Positions 1-9,315 of a stretch of 47,175 bases of DNA are shown piece by piece (positions within the stretch are counted from its first letter, which is position 1; each line of letters starts with the position of its first letter). The notes under the pieces were generated by a model, which saw nothing but the letters and a program-made list of their open reading frames with translations, did not search any database and had not been told where the DNA came from. Made by a program: the position numbers and the translations under genes. The stretch comes from Acidobacteriota bacterium (lineage in GTDB: Bacteria; Acidobacteriota; Blastocatellia; Pyrinomonadales; Pyrinomonadaceae): positions 84,281-131,455 of the forward strand of contig JAHBSH010000001.1 in NCBI GenBank assembly GCA_019639215.1. The letters run 5' to 3'.

Positions 1-1416
1 AGTGCTGCGCTCGAAACCGTGATCTTTTTTGCTGAGCCTGAAATTATCAGTAACGGGCAGATCTCATTACGAGACCTGGAAGCTGCCGGGCGGCAACTAG
101 GCGAAGAAGATCATGAACTTTTTGAAAGACTTCACGGGGAAGTAAAAGCCGAAGATGTCGCAACTCTGATCTATACAAGCGGCACGACGGGCGAACCAAA
201 AGGGGTGATGCTGACACATACAAATGTTATCTCAAACGTTATAGACGCGGGAGAGAAATACGGATTCACGTCAGCCGATTCATGCCTGTCCGTACTTCCC
301 TTGTCACATATATTTGAGCGGTCGGCAATGTATCTTTATATCTATAACGGAATAGCCGTCAACTATGCCGAATCGGTTGAAAAAGCGGCTGATAATCTTG
401 CCGAAGTAAAACCAACCATTCTTGTTGGTGTTCCTCGAATATTTGAAAAGGTATATGCAAAAGCAAAACTTAAGGCCGTAGAAACAGGAGGAGCAAAGGA
501 AAAGATCTTTGATTGGGCAATTGAGGTAGCTAAGGATTACGCGCTAATGCGTGAACAGAGAAAGCAGATCCCGCTAATGCTAGGAATGAAGTACGGGTTA
601 GCCAATCTTTTGGTATTTTCAAAATTGAGAAACGTTTTCGGAGGTGATCTGCGATTCTGCATAACAGGCGGAGCCGCACTGTCTGATGATATTTACCTGA
701 TCTTCACTGGCGCTGGCATTCCAATAATGCAAGGATACGGATTAACGGAAACATCGCCTGTGATCTCTTCGAACAATCCATTTGACATACGTCTTGGTAC
801 GGTTGGAAAACCTATAAGGAATGTGAAGGTACGTATTGCCGCTGATGGAGAGATAGAAACATCAGGTCCGGGCGTTATGCTCGGCTACTTCAATAAAGAA
901 GAGGCCACGCGAGATGTATTCACACAAGACGGTTGGTTCAAAACAGGCGACATTGGCGAAATAGATGATGATGGTTTTCTGAAAATAACCGATAGAAAGA
1001 AAGAGCTCTTTAAAACCTCTGGTGGTAAATACATAGCTCCTTCGCCGATCGAACAGATGATCAAGGCCTCAAGATTTGTCAGCCAGGTGGTGCTGGTCGG
1101 TAATGAAAGGAAATTTGCCTCTGCCCTGATCGTCCCAAATTTTGATATGCTTCGTTCCTATGCCAAACACAAGGGCATGAAGTTCAGTACACCGACGGAG
1201 TTTTGTTCAGATCCAAAGATCATTGATCTTTTTGAGCGGCAGGTAGCAGATCTTACAAAAGGTTTGTCACGATTCGAAACGGTAAAGAAGATCGCACTGC
1301 TCGAGAACGAGTTGTCGGTCGAAGGAGGCGAACTTACGCCGACACTGAAAGTTAAACGCCGCGTCGTTGATGAAAAATATCGTGATGTGATAGATTCCCT
1401 TTATAACGCTGAATAA
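1..1416 (+). CDS. Long-chain acyl-CoA synthetase (AMP-forming), 5'-truncated by window edge
   Basis: The reading frame is open from base 1, so the gene starts outside the window; the GTG at 19 is only an internal codon. The product would activate fatty acids to acyl-CoA through an acyl-adenylate. Visible family motifs are the AMP-binding loop YTSGTTGEPKG, the adenine-binding YGLTETSP, the hinge region GWFKTGDIGEIDDDGFLKI followed by DRKKELFKTSGGKYIAP, and a C-terminal Lys in TLKVKRR that fits the catalytic lysine. This order is typical of FadD/ACSL-type ligases, which have about 600 residues, so roughly the N-terminal quarter is missing. The ligase class is clear, but the exact chain-length specificity cannot be told. 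A strong hairpin follows the stop. Confidence 0.92.
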   Translation, partial: SAALETVIFFAEPEIISNGQISLRDLEAAGRQLGEEDHELFERLHGEVKAEDVATLIYTSGTTGEPKGVMLTHTNVISNVIDAGEKYGFTSADSCLSVLPLSHIFERSAMYLYIYNGIAVNYAESVEKAADNLAEVKPTILVGVPRIFEKVYAKAKLKAVETGGAKEKIFDWAIEVAKDYALMREQRKQIPLMLGMKYGLANLLVFSKLRNVFGGDLRFCITGGAALSDDIYLIFTGAGIPIMQGYGLTETSPVISSNNPFDIRLGTVGKPIRNVKVRIAADGEIETSGPGVMLGYFNKEEATRDVFTQDGWFKTGDIGEIDDDGFLKITDRKKELFKTSGGKYIAPSPIEQMIKASRFVSQVVLVGNERKFASALIVPNFDMLRSYAKHKGMKFSTPTEFCSDPKIIDLFERQVADLTKGLSRFETVKKIALLENELSVEGGELTPTLKVKRRVVDEKYRDVIDSLYNAE

Positions 1417-1434
1417 GCAACACGGAAACATTAC

Positions 1435-1469
1435 AAAGGCGTCTCGAATATCGCATTCGAGACGCCTTT
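1435..1469. terminator. Bidirectional intrinsic terminator between convergent genes
   Basis: A perfect 15-bp inverted repeat (arms 1435-1449 and 1455-1469, AAAGGCGTCTCGAAT and its complement) has a 5-nt loop. The arm ends are A/T-rich, giving a T-run on either strand. It sits between the acyl-CoA ligase (+) and the polysaccharide export gene (-), where a shared terminator is expected. Confidence 0.88.
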
Positions 1470-1491
1470 AATATTAGATTTTCACCTGTCG

Positions 1492-2463
1492 CTAGAAAGG
1501 CCGCATTACCGGTAGTGGAACACGGTTCGGCAGTCCGATTGCCGCCTCATACAAAACGTCCATGAAGCTCTTTTTCGCCTTGCCAACATCAACTATGTCA
1601 TGCGGCTTAAGCAAAACTTCCTTTTGCTCTCCATTCTTGATCGCGTTGTAGTCGACCTCTATGACCTCAGGCTCGACCGAGCCTTCCTTGCGGCGATAGA
1701 TGTTTATCTTTTTCGACCTTGCCTCACGAGTAAGCCCACTTGCCATGGAAATGGCCTGCATCAGCGGTAAACCGCCCTCAGGGATGCTGAATTCGCCGGG
1801 ACGCAAAACCTCACCGGTAATATAAACAGGCGATGCTTTTTCAACGATTATTACATCGCCCGGAAGAATTTCAGGGTTTGAACCTTCCACACCTTGACGC
1901 ATACTGGTTAGGCTGTATGTTTTGGACGGAACGGCAACGCCGGAATCCGCCCATGTTTCAGTGGCCTCTCCGGGACAAACCTGCGGCCTTGTTCTGAATA
2001 CCTGGATGCTGCCGCCGCTCTTCTCGGTCGGACCACCGGCATAGGTTATCAGCTCCAGCAAATATGCTCGGCGGGTCAGCGGCACCTGCCCTTGTTGTTT
2101 TACCTCTCCATAAATGCTTACGGGCGGACGGCTATTTCTTTGTGTAACACGAATGTTCGTTTGTGGATTACGAAGATAACGCGAGAGCAATTTGTTAACC
2201 TCTGTCCTCAATTCGCGTTCGGTCAAACACCTTGCCGTCACCGGATCGTCAACAAAAGGAACTGATATTCTACCATCCTCATCGACGGTAGAAACAAAAT
2301 CAAACTGTGGTTCGCCGAGAACCTTTCCGGTTATCTCATCACCTGGGCCGATCCGATATCCCTGAACCGAAGATTCAGGAACGGTCTCCTGAGCAGTCGC
2401 TTCAAAAAAGGTTCCTGTCACCAGTATGAAAAGGAGCAGCAGCGATGACCGAAGAATAAGCAT
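1492..2463 (-). CDS. Polysaccharide export protein (Wza-like, Poly_export plus two SLBB domains)
   Basis: A periplasmic/outer-membrane polysaccharide export channel component. I place the start at the ATG at 2463: it has a GAGGT ribosome-binding site about 7 nt upstream and begins a clean signal peptide (MLILRSSLLLLFILVTG, cleavage near ATAQ). The open frame extends to 2646, but that extension is not protein-like. After the signal comes a polysaccharide export domain starting GYRIGPGDEI, then two SLBB-type ligand-binding folds beginning SIYGEVKQQGQVPL and YITGEVLRPGEFSIPEGG. Length is 323 aa, normal for the OPX family. The C-terminal outer-membrane helix of E. coli Wza is not obvious. It is divergent from a nucleotide-sugar dehydratase, consistent with an exopolysaccharide locus. 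Confidence 0.9.
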   Translation of the reverse strand: MLILRSSLLLLFILVTGTFFEATAQETVPESSVQGYRIGPGDEITGKVLGEPQFDFVSTVDEDGRISVPFVDDPVTARCLTERELRTEVNKLLSRYLRNPQTNIRVTQRNSRPPVSIYGEVKQQGQVPLTRRAYLLELITYAGGPTEKSGGSIQVFRTRPQVCPGEATETWADSGVAVPSKTYSLTSMRQGVEGSNPEILPGDVIIVEKASPVYITGEVLRPGEFSIPEGGLPLMQAISMASGLTREARSKKINIYRRKEGSVEPEVIEVDYNAIKNGEQKEVLLKPHDIVDVGKAKKSFMDVLYEAAIGLPNRVPLPVMRPF

Positions 2464-2627
2464 TGTTTTTACCTCAATATATGGGAGTATTTTAGAATAC
2501 CGCTTAAAGCATTTCGATTCAATAACCAGGTCGAATGGTTGCCGGTAGTTCTCACTGATCGTCCAACAGAAATGTCCTGTATTACATGCGTTTAACGCCC
2601 TAAATAATAAATAGCAATAAAAACTGA

Positions 2628-2633
2628 TATAAT
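2628..2633 (+). promoter_or_regulatory. -10 element of promoter for the nucleotide-sugar dehydratase
   Basis: A consensus TATAAT hexamer lies 30 nt before the ATG at 2664. No good -35 is visible at 16-18 bp. Transcription from here would begin near 2640, downstream of the alternative GTG at 2634, so this element also supports the ATG at 2664 as the true start. Confidence 0.5.
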
Positions 2634-2663
2634 GTGAGCTGCCCACTTTTTAAGATTATTAAG

Positions 2664-4628
2664 ATGCGCGAGTCAGTTTCGGACCGTTTATGGTTTCTGC
2701 GAAAACCGCTTCAGTTCCTTGTGGACATGGCGGTGCTCTCGGGCGCATTCTTTCTCGCATATCTGCCTGCGATCAATATGCAATTGGGCGAATTTTATGT
2801 TAGCTCCGCCCTTAGCCAGTTACCGTTAGTCGTTCTTGTGCAGTTTGCCGCTCTTACGTTGACCGGTGCTTATTCAATACTATGGCGATATGTAAGCATC
2901 GAGGATGTTCGCGTATTCCTTCGCGCAGCCATCATTTCAGGAGCTGTCCTTATTGGCTTTCGTTACGCTCTTATATTTACGCATTTCAACCTCTGGCAGG
3001 TTCCGATCTCAGTGATCGTCATCGATACCGTGCTTGCGTTCGGCGGCCTGTTGTCGCTCAGGGTCACTCGCAGATTTATATATGAGTTGGGCGACAAACG
3101 AAGCTTTCGTCCCGGTTCACGTAAGTTAAAACAACGTTCAGCATTAGTGGTCGGAGCCGGCCGCTTAGGAGCTGCCCTTGCGAAAGACGTTGTTGGCAGA
3201 CGCGATGCCGCTTTACAGATACGTGGATTTGTAGATGACGACCAACACAAACAAGGCGGCAGTGTAAGCGGAATCAAGATTCTTGGTTCAACGTATGATC
3301 TTCCGAGACTTGTCAGCGAACTTGGCGTTGAAGAGGTCGTAATTGCAATCGACAAAGCACAGGGGAAAACTGTCAGGCGCATTTTGGAAATATGCGGAGA
3401 GATACCCGTAAAGGCGCAGATCATCCCCAGCCTCGGAGACATCGCTCAAGGTCAGGTGTCTATAAACAGACTTCGTGATGTCGAGATAGAAGACTTACTT
3501 GGCCGTGAGCCGGTTAAACTCAATAATGACAATCTTGAAGAATTTCTTACTGGCAAGGTAGTCATGGTTACGGGCGGCGGCGGTTCGATCGGTTCTGAAC
3601 TGGTTCGTCAAATAGCCGGATACAAACCCAAACGGCTTGTTATGGTTGAAAGAGCCGAGTTCATGCTGTTTCAAATAGACCGAGAGCTAAAACAAGACTT
3701 TCCCGACTTGGATTTCATTCCACTGCTGGCAGACGCGGGTGAAGAACAGCGTATGCGTCAGATCTTTAATGATCACAAGCCTGAAGTTGTGTTTCATGCG
3801 GCGGCAAATAAGCATGTTCCGCTGATGGAGATCAATCCGGAAGAAGCGGTAAAGAACAATGTGTTTGCAACACGTGTGGTCGGCAACCTCGCCGGAGAAT
3901 TTGGCACACGACACTTTGTACTCATATCAACCGATAAGGCGGTCAATCCGACCTCGATAATGGGAGCATCAAAACGTGCTGCTGAGATCGTAGTCCAAAC
4001 ACTAAATCACCGCTTTGAGACCAAATACACATCCGTCAGATTTGGGAACGTGTTGGGTTCCGCCGGTTCTGTCGTCCCCATCTTTCGTGAACAGATAAGA
4101 AAAGGCCTGCCGATAACTGTAACCCACCCGGAAATGACGCGCTATTTTATGACCATCCCCGAAGCCTCACAACTTGTGCTGCAAGCCGGGGCTTTGGGCG
4201 AGGGAGGCGAGATCTTTATTCTGGATATGGGAGAGCCGGTCAAGGTTCTAGACCTTGCGGAGGACATGATCCGTCTTTCAGGTTTGACGCCGTATGAGGA
4301 TGTGGACATAGTTTTCACAGGTATCAGGCCCGGCGAAAAACTTTTTGAGGAACTGGAAATATCCGGCGAGAAACTCCTCAAGACAAAACACCCCAAGATC
4401 TATATAGGAAAAATAGCCGAGCATCCTCAAGATGATGTGGTTCGAATGCTAACCACTCTTGCCAAAGCGGTAGAAGCCGGAGACGAAGAAATGCTTCGGT
4501 ACACACTCAGCCAGTTCATTCCTGAGGTCCAATTTAGTGAAGAGTCGGCCAAGGTAAAAGATACCGGTCGCGAAAATGGAATGGCTAAGGTCTCGCGTTC
4601 GGCCAAACTCGGAATGGCATCGGAGTAG
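2664..4628 (+). CDS. Membrane-bound nucleotide-sugar 4,6-dehydratase (CapD/WbpM/PglF type)
   Basis: Makes 4-keto-6-deoxy UDP-sugars for surface glycans. The first ~130 residues form about four membrane helices. A first Rossmann unit follows (VVGAGRLGAALA), then the catalytic SDR domain with TGGGGSIGSE. The active site reads STDKAVNPTSIMGASKR: Met replaces the usual Tyr of YxxxK, which is the Ser-Met-Lys triad known from long WbpM/FlaA1-like dehydratases. Length is 654 aa, normal for the family. I prefer the ATG at 2664 to the in-frame GTG at 2634, which abuts the -10 box. galE follows 37 nt after the stop, so the two are probably cotranscribed. The exact sugar product is not determinable. Confidence 0.92.
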   Translation: MRESVSDRLWFLRKPLQFLVDMAVLSGAFFLAYLPAINMQLGEFYVSSALSQLPLVVLVQFAALTLTGAYSILWRYVSIEDVRVFLRAAIISGAVLIGFRYALIFTHFNLWQVPISVIVIDTVLAFGGLLSLRVTRRFIYELGDKRSFRPGSRKLKQRSALVVGAGRLGAALAKDVVGRRDAALQIRGFVDDDQHKQGGSVSGIKILGSTYDLPRLVSELGVEEVVIAIDKAQGKTVRRILEICGEIPVKAQIIPSLGDIAQGQVSINRLRDVEIEDLLGREPVKLNNDNLEEFLTGKVVMVTGGGGSIGSELVRQIAGYKPKRLVMVERAEFMLFQIDRELKQDFPDLDFIPLLADAGEEQRMRQIFNDHKPEVVFHAAANKHVPLMEINPEEAVKNNVFATRVVGNLAGEFGTRHFVLISTDKAVNPTSIMGASKRAAEIVVQTLNHRFETKYTSVRFGNVLGSAGSVVPIFREQIRKGLPITVTHPEMTRYFMTIPEASQLVLQAGALGEGGEIFILDMGEPVKVLDLAEDMIRLSGLTPYEDVDIVFTGIRPGEKLFEELEISGEKLLKTKHPKIYIGKIAEHPQDDVVRMLTTLAKAVEAGDEEMLRYTLSQFIPEVQFSEESAKVKDTGRENGMAKVSRSAKLGMASE

Positions 4629-4665
4629 CCGGTAGAATCTATTCCTTTTAATTACCCGTATCTAT

Positions 4666-5637
4666 ATGTCAGTACTCGTAACCGGTGGAGCCGGATATAT
4701 CGGTAGCATTACAACTGAGGCTCTGCGTGAACACGGAGAACAACCTGTCGTTATCGACAACCTTGTTTACGGTCACCGTGAAACCGTCGCAACGGACGTA
4801 CCCTTCTATGAGGGCGATATCGGTGATAAAGACTTGGTGGGAAAGATACTTTCCGAACATAACATTGATGCGTGTATGCATTTTTCGGCATATGCTTACG
4901 TCGGTGAATCAGTAGAGGATCCCAAAAAATATTTTGCCAATAATGTTGTGCAGACCATCAGGTTGATCGACGTGTTATTGGAGCATAATGTAAAACATTT
5001 TGTTTTTTCATCTACCTGCGCGACATACGGCGAGCCGCAGTACGTTCCTATCGACGAAGCACATCCGCAACAGCCAACCAATCCTTACGGCTGGTCAAAA
5101 CTGATGGTCGAACAGATATTGCGGTCTTACGATGCGGCTTATGGATTGAGATCTGTCGCGTTGCGCTATTTCAACGCCAGTGGAGCGACTGCCTCACATG
5201 GCGAAGGCCACGATCCTGAAACTCACCTTATCCCGTTGATACTCTATAACGCATTAGACAAGATACCGAGTATTTCGATCTTCGGCACAGATTATCCAAC
5301 CCCTGACGGAACCGCCATTCGTGATTACATACACGTCAGCGATCTTGCGGACGCTCACATTCTTGCTCTAAATTACCTACGAGACGGCGGCACATCCGAC
5401 GCATTCAACCTCGGCAACGGCAACGGTTATTCTGTTCAGGAGGTTGTTGACGCCGCACAAAAAGTTACTGGCTGCGATATAACCTCCGTTCATTCACCAC
5501 GACGCGAAGGTGATCCGTCCCGGCTCATCGCGAATGCCGAAAAGGCTCGCAATGTCCTGGGCTGGCAACCGAAAATATCTGACATTGAAGCGATAATCGA
5601 AACCGCCTGGAACTGGCACACTCGAATGACCGTCTGA
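4666..5637 (+). CDS. galE: UDP-glucose 4-epimerase
   Basis: Interconverts UDP-glucose and UDP-galactose (or the N-acetyl forms), feeding polysaccharide synthesis. The NAD-binding motif TGGAGYIGS is at the N-terminus. The catalytic Ser/Thr region [10 protein letters not shown] and the YGWSK (YxxxK) motif are present, as is the substrate loop RYFNASGA followed by [14 protein letters not shown]. At 323 aa it has the normal GalE length. It lies directly downstream of the membrane dehydratase in the same direction. The subfamily is clear; whether it acts on Glc/Gal or GlcNAc/GalNAc forms cannot be told from sequence reading alone. Confidence 0.93.
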   Translation: MSVLVTGGAGYIGSITTEALREHGEQPVVIDNLVYGHRETVATDVPFYEGDIGDKDLVGKILSEHNIDACMHFSAYAYVGESVEDPKKYFANNVVQTIRLIDVLLEHNVKHFVFSSTCATYGEPQYVPIDEAHPQQPTNPYGWSKLMVEQILRSYDAAYGLRSVALRYFNASGATASHGEGHDPETHLIPLILYNALDKIPSISIFGTDYPTPDGTAIRDYIHVSDLADAHILALNYLRDGGTSDAFNLGNGNGYSVQEVVDAAQKVTGCDITSVHSPRREGDPSRLIANAEKARNVLGWQPKISDIEAIIETAWNWHTRMTV

Positions 5638-5675
5638 ATTACAAATCTCTTCTCGTTTGTGCTTAAATCTTTTTT

Positions 5676-6881
5676 ATGACCGAAGCAAGGATCAAGAAGC
5701 AGCGTATATCACGCAAGGCAGCCAGTTTTACCGAATCAGTTATTCGCGAGATGTCACGTGAGGCCGTTAAGTATGGCGCGGTCAATCTTGGCCAGGGTTT
5801 TCCTGATTTTGCCGCTCCGGCGGACATCAAGCAGAAAGCGATCGAAGCGATAAATTCGGACCACAACCAATACGCAGTGACATGGGGTGTTAAAGAGTTT
5901 CGTGATGCTATCGCTAAAAAAACAATGTGGTTTCTCGGTCTTGATGTCGATCCTGAAAGCGAGATAACTGTCACATGCGGATCCACTGAAGGAATGATCG
6001 CCGCGATGATGGCTACGGTCGATCCGGGCGAAGAGGTCATCGTTTTTGAGCCGTTTTACGAAAATTACGCTCCTGATGCGATCTTGTCTGATGCAAAGCC
6101 GGTACACGTTCCGCTTTATCGCACGGACAACGGCTTTATGTTTGATCGGGAAGAGCTAAAGGCCGCTTTTAACGAACGTACCAAGGCGATCATCATCTGT
6201 AACCCCAACAACCCGACCGGTAAGGTCTTTTCGCGCGAAGAGCTTGAGTTTATCGCCGACCTCTGCAAAGAGTTCGACGTCCTGGCATTTACGGACGAGA
6301 TCTACGAACACATTACATACAATCTCGATGAGGACGGCGATCCGCTCGAACACGTTTCGATGGCAACGATCGAAGGAATGCGTGAGCGTACCGTGGTGGT
6401 CAATTCGCTTTCAAAAACTTATTCGGTCACGGGTTGGCGTGTCGGTTATTGCATCGCCCCGCCCGATATAACTTCAGCAATTCGCAAGGTGCACGATTTT
6501 TTGACCGTAGGCGCCGCAAACCCACTGCAACACGCCGGAGCTTATGCTCTCAGCCTGCCGCCGTCATATTACACCGACCTACAAAAAGAATATCAACGCA
6601 AACGCGACATAATCATTCCGGTGCTAAAAGAGTCGGGTTTCAAATGTGACACGCCCGAAGGCGCGTATTACGTAATGACTGATATTTCAGATTTCGGCTT
6701 TGCCAATGACGTCGAATTTACTAAACACCTTATCCGCGAGATCGGCGTTGCGGTCGTTCCCGGTTCGTCGTTCTATCACGATGCTTCTTTAGGTTCACAG
6801 CTTGTCCGTTTTTGTTTTTGTAAAAAGGATGAAACGCTATATGCCGCAGCCGAAAATCTTACTCGCTTGAGAAAGGGTTAA
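5676..6881 (+). CDS. Class I/II PLP-dependent aminotransferase
   Basis: A fold-type I aminotransferase of the aspartate/kynurenine aminotransferase group (401 aa). It shows VNLGQGFPDFAAP near the N-terminus, the NPNNPTGKVFS motif, the TDEIYEH aspartate and the PLP-lysine motif NSLSKTYSVTGWRVGY, then a C-terminal RFCFCKK in which the Arg fits the substrate carboxylate-binding position. The start ATG at 5676 follows a T-rich leader 38 nt after galE, with no strong ribosome-binding site. Substrate preference is not determinable. Functional linkage to the upstream sugar genes is doubtful; it may simply be cotranscribed. Confidence 0.88.
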   Translation: MTEARIKKQRISRKAASFTESVIREMSREAVKYGAVNLGQGFPDFAAPADIKQKAIEAINSDHNQYAVTWGVKEFRDAIAKKTMWFLGLDVDPESEITVTCGSTEGMIAAMMATVDPGEEVIVFEPFYENYAPDAILSDAKPVHVPLYRTDNGFMFDREELKAAFNERTKAIIICNPNNPTGKVFSREELEFIADLCKEFDVLAFTDEIYEHITYNLDEDGDPLEHVSMATIEGMRERTVVVNSLSKTYSVTGWRVGYCIAPPDITSAIRKVHDFLTVGAANPLQHAGAYALSLPPSYYTDLQKEYQRKRDIIIPVLKESGFKCDTPEGAYYVMTDISDFGFANDVEFTKHLIREIGVAVVPGSSFYHDASLGSQLVRFCFCKKDETLYAAAENLTRLRKG

Positions 6882-7038
6882 AACAGATCGTCAAAACATT
6901 TCTTTGCTTATATATCGGTAGACCGTGAACGTCACGCCTGATAGTTCATAAAGACTTTGCAGGATCTGTTTGAAGGAATAAGGTCTTCGGCCTCGAAAGG
7001 AATGTAAAAATTAGGCGAGAATAAAGCCTTGAAATGAT

Positions 7039-7073
7039 AAAGGACGTCTCTCCGGTTTGGTTAGGCGTCTTTT
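7039..7073 (+). terminator. Putative intrinsic terminator after the aminotransferase
   Basis: An 8-bp stem with one G-T pair (AAAGGACG with CGTCTTTT) closes a long 19-nt loop and runs into a T-tract that overlaps the stop of the converging lipoprotein gene. The rest of the 190-nt gap (6882-7073) shows nothing else I can name. The stem is modest, so confidence is limited. Confidence 0.45.
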
Positions 7074-7661
7074 TTATCCTTGTTCTTTGATGAGTGTTTC
7101 TTTGTAGAGATCGTTGGCCTCAATGCTGTTGTTACGAGCCTTTTCCATTAGTTCGCGATATTTATCTATCAGCGAGTCAAATTCACTTTTTACTTTCGCA
7201 TGAGCTTTAGCATCTTTTGGATCGTAATTGTCACGTAGTATTCTAGCCGCTGTGTGATAACTGTTGAACGCTTCAAGTTGCTTCATTAATGATTCTTCTT
7301 TCAGGCCCAAATACTCATTGTAATCTTTATTTATATTCATCTTTCGAGCATCGCGGATCTTATTGATGGCCTCGTTGCCGTAATTGGTGCCTTCATTTAT
7401 AAGCTTCACAACCTCATTCGAAATGCGCTTTACTTCTTCGACATTACTTGCCTCTACGGCAGACTGAAGTTCATGCCGCTTGCCCTCATTGTCATGGTAA
7501 AGAACCTTTATCTTTTTCAGATCTTGATTGGCAGATTCTATGATCTTACCGGCTTCGGCTGTTTCGTCTGTTGTTAGTATAGATGGAGCAGACTCGCCGC
7601 AACCCGAGAGCAGGATGGCAATAGAAATAATAAGTGTGTATTTGCCTATGAATGAAATCAT
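7074..7661 (-). CDS. Predicted helical lipoprotein of unknown function
   Basis: I do not recognise the family. The ATG at 7661 is preferred to the upstream GTG at 7685 because AAAGGG sits 5 nt before it and it starts a classic lipoprotein signal (MISFIGKYTLIISIAILLSGC) with lipobox LLSGC. The mature part, about 175 aa, is almost entirely charged, Lys/Glu-rich and probably alpha-helical or coiled-coil. It ends the leftward gene string that contains the polyamine genes and lies 37 nt after the 360-aa membrane protein gene, so it may belong to that operon. Lys/Asn-rich composition sets it apart from its neighbours. Confidence 0.7.
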   Translation of the reverse strand: MISFIGKYTLIISIAILLSGCGESAPSILTTDETAEAGKIIESANQDLKKIKVLYHDNEGKRHELQSAVEASNVEEVKRISNEVVKLINEGTNYGNEAINKIRDARKMNINKDYNEYLGLKEESLMKQLEAFNSYHTAARILRDNYDPKDAKAHAKVKSEFDSLIDKYRELMEKARNNSIEANDLYKETLIKEQG

Positions 7662-7698
7662 ATAGCCCTTTACATAATTTAACACAATATCTGTCTAT

Positions 7699-8781
7699 CT
7701 ATGTGGCGGAAGTAACACCCTCGTTTCCGCGTCGACGCCATATAAAACCATCCAGAATATAATGCGTCAGTTGCGGCACGGCCAATAGCGGAACGATCCA
7801 CATCTTCCATTTATCAAGATCCCAGTTGGAACCAAAGAGCCATGTGCGTTCATGCCATACGCCGCGGCTCCAAAGAAGTTCTTCGGCATAGGCCAACGCC
7901 CACAGCGTGGCTAAAAAGATCAGCCAATGACTGGAGAGCGATCGGTACATCGCGCCCGCAGTTTCTCGCCGCATCCGCGCATACATAAAAACAAGCGCAA
8001 AATAAGGCACGCCGTGGATGATTACGTTCGTCACCGTAAAAGCATAGTCGGAATTAAAGAAAACAATGCCGACATACCAGCAAACGGCGGTCGTGGCAAC
8101 AACAATGTCCTTGCCGATATTCAAAAAGCCGCGCGTAAAATACAGAAAAACCGATTTTGCAAAATACGCTACAAGGGCAAGCACGTAGATCGGAAAAAGA
8201 ACCGTTTCAATAAGCGTCGGCAGCTGAACAAAATCATTCTCGACGAACCAGTTAAAGTTTCGCGGCAGTGATGTCATCCAGAAAGCCAGCGGATAAACGG
8301 TCGCCAAATAGATCGCCGCCGTATCTATCCACCATGTCCAGCTTTCGGTCTCGTTAAGTTTTCTACGATAAAGAGCGACCCAACCGTACTGCTGCCGGAC
8401 AAAATGAAACACCGCAAATATCGCCAGAACACGCCAGAACGTCAGTTCACCCTCGGAATACAACGCCACTCCAACCGTATATCCAAAAACCGGAACAAGC
8501 AGATAGAGCCAAAACCGTCGCTTGAACTCCTCGGTGTCAAAATAAACACGAAAACTGGTTGACCATACATGCGCGACATCTATCAGCAAGATCGCCGTGA
8601 CCCAAGTCCATTCCGGCGACGCCTCATCCAAAATACCTAGCTGCCAACCGACCGCCAGCAACAACAAAGCCGCAACCGCACTGCCGAGAAAGACCGACAG
8701 ATCAACATTCCGCGAAAATAGCCAGACTTTTTCACCGCCGAGACGCGGAGACACAGAGTTATTGAATTCTGTTTCAATCAC
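7699..8781 (-). CDS. Polytopic membrane protein with conserved-looking His motifs, unknown function
   Basis: A 360-aa protein with about eight or nine hydrophobic segments. Polar motifs lie in or beside the helices: DVAHVWSTSFRVYFD, FAVFHFVRQQYGW, VIIHGVPYF and THYILDGFIWRR. Several histidines at membrane level suggest a metal or cofactor site, as in membrane-bound oxidoreductases, but I cannot name the family. The start is uncertain: the open frame begins with GTG at 8781, and the first ~15 codons (NNSVSPRLGG) come from a dispersed repeat at 8733-8759, so translation might begin elsewhere. It sits downstream of the flavin oxidase and the 171-aa gene on the same strand, with an 18-nt gap. Confidence 0.72.
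   Translation of the reverse strand: MIETEFNNSVSPRLGGEKVWLFSRNVDLSVFLGSAVAALLLLAVGWQLGILDEASPEWTWVTAILLIDVAHVWSTSFRVYFDTEEFKRRFWLYLLVPVFGYTVGVALYSEGELTFWRVLAIFAVFHFVRQQYGWVALYRRKLNETESWTWWIDTAAIYLATVYPLAFWMTSLPRNFNWFVENDFVQLPTLIETVLFPIYVLALVAYFAKSVFLYFTRGFLNIGKDIVVATTAVCWYVGIVFFNSDYAFTVTNVIIHGVPYFALVFMYARMRRETAGAMYRSLSSHWLIFLATLWALAYAEELLWSRGVWHERTWLFGSNWDLDKWKMWIVPLLAVPQLTHYILDGFIWRRRGNEGVTSAT
8733..8759. repeat. Dispersed GAGACGC-type repeat, copy A
   Basis: The segment CACCGCCGAGACGCGGAG followed by ACACAGAGT belongs to a family of short rRNA-unrelated repeats seen four or more times here (also near 12453, 28612, 45798 and 45917). This copy contributes the N-terminal codons of the 360-aa membrane protein frame. 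Confidence 0.5.
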
Positions 8782-8799
8782 CTTAAAGTTGACTGGGGC

Positions 8800-9315
8800 T
8801 TATTCTGCCTTTGCTCGAATATCCTTCCATTTTTTCCAAAACAATTGAAAGGCCATATGTTCTTCATTGTCGTTACCTTGTTTCTGTTTAGAGTTTTCAA
8901 AAAACTTCATCACTTCATGCGAAAATTTGACCACGGACATTCGCCATTCGTGTAAGTCAGTTTCAATTATCTCTCCGTCATCAAAGCAATGTTTTATCAA
9001 ATACCCGTCGTGTTTAATTGTCCAGTTCACGCCGTTTGGGCAACCACAGATTATTGGTTCAGTTGGGTCAGTTTCACTGATGCAAATAGGTATTCCGCAG
9101 CAAGGAATTAATTGTATGTCCGGTTTGGGGTTGTAATCATCAAAAACCGTTTGTAAAAGGTAATATGCAGCCGCGCTCACAGTCCAATCTCCACTAGACT
9201 TATCAGATAGTAAACGATTCCCGATCTTTAGATATACATTACCGTGAGCGCAAAGATCTGCCTCCGGATTCTCCTCGCCTAGCCAATGAAGATTGTCAAC
9301 CCGCAAATTAATCAA
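8800..9315 (-). CDS. Hypothetical Cys-containing protein in the polyamine gene string
   Basis: A 171-aa soluble-looking protein of a family I do not recognise. The start is TTG at 9315, overlapping the flavin oxidase stop as TTGA. It is supported by a strong GGAGGT 9 nt upstream inside the oxidase gene, so translation is probably coupled. A cysteine-rich central stretch (IPCCGIPICIS, then IICGCPNG) could bind a metal or form disulfides. The N-terminus has VDNLHWLGE and the C-terminus is charged. No signal peptide is visible. Confidence 0.68.
   Translation of the reverse strand: MINLRVDNLHWLGEENPEADLCAHGNVYLKIGNRLLSDKSSGDWTVSAAAYYLLQTVFDDYNPKPDIQLIPCCGIPICISETDPTEPIICGCPNGVNWTIKHDGYLIKHCFDDGEIIETDLHEWRMSVVKFSHEVMKFFENSKQKQGNDNEEHMAFQLFWKKWKDIRAKAE

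Noticed and set aside
2464..2646. N-terminal extension of the polysaccharide export gene to 2646
   Set aside because: The ATG at 2463 starts a signal peptide and has a good ribosome-binding site; the extension is unlike protein and covers the divergent promoter region.
2963..3442. 159-aa minus-strand frame inside the nucleotide-sugar dehydratase gene
   Set aside because: Antisense to a well-conserved coding region, with Ser/Pro/Arg-rich composition typical of a shadow frame.
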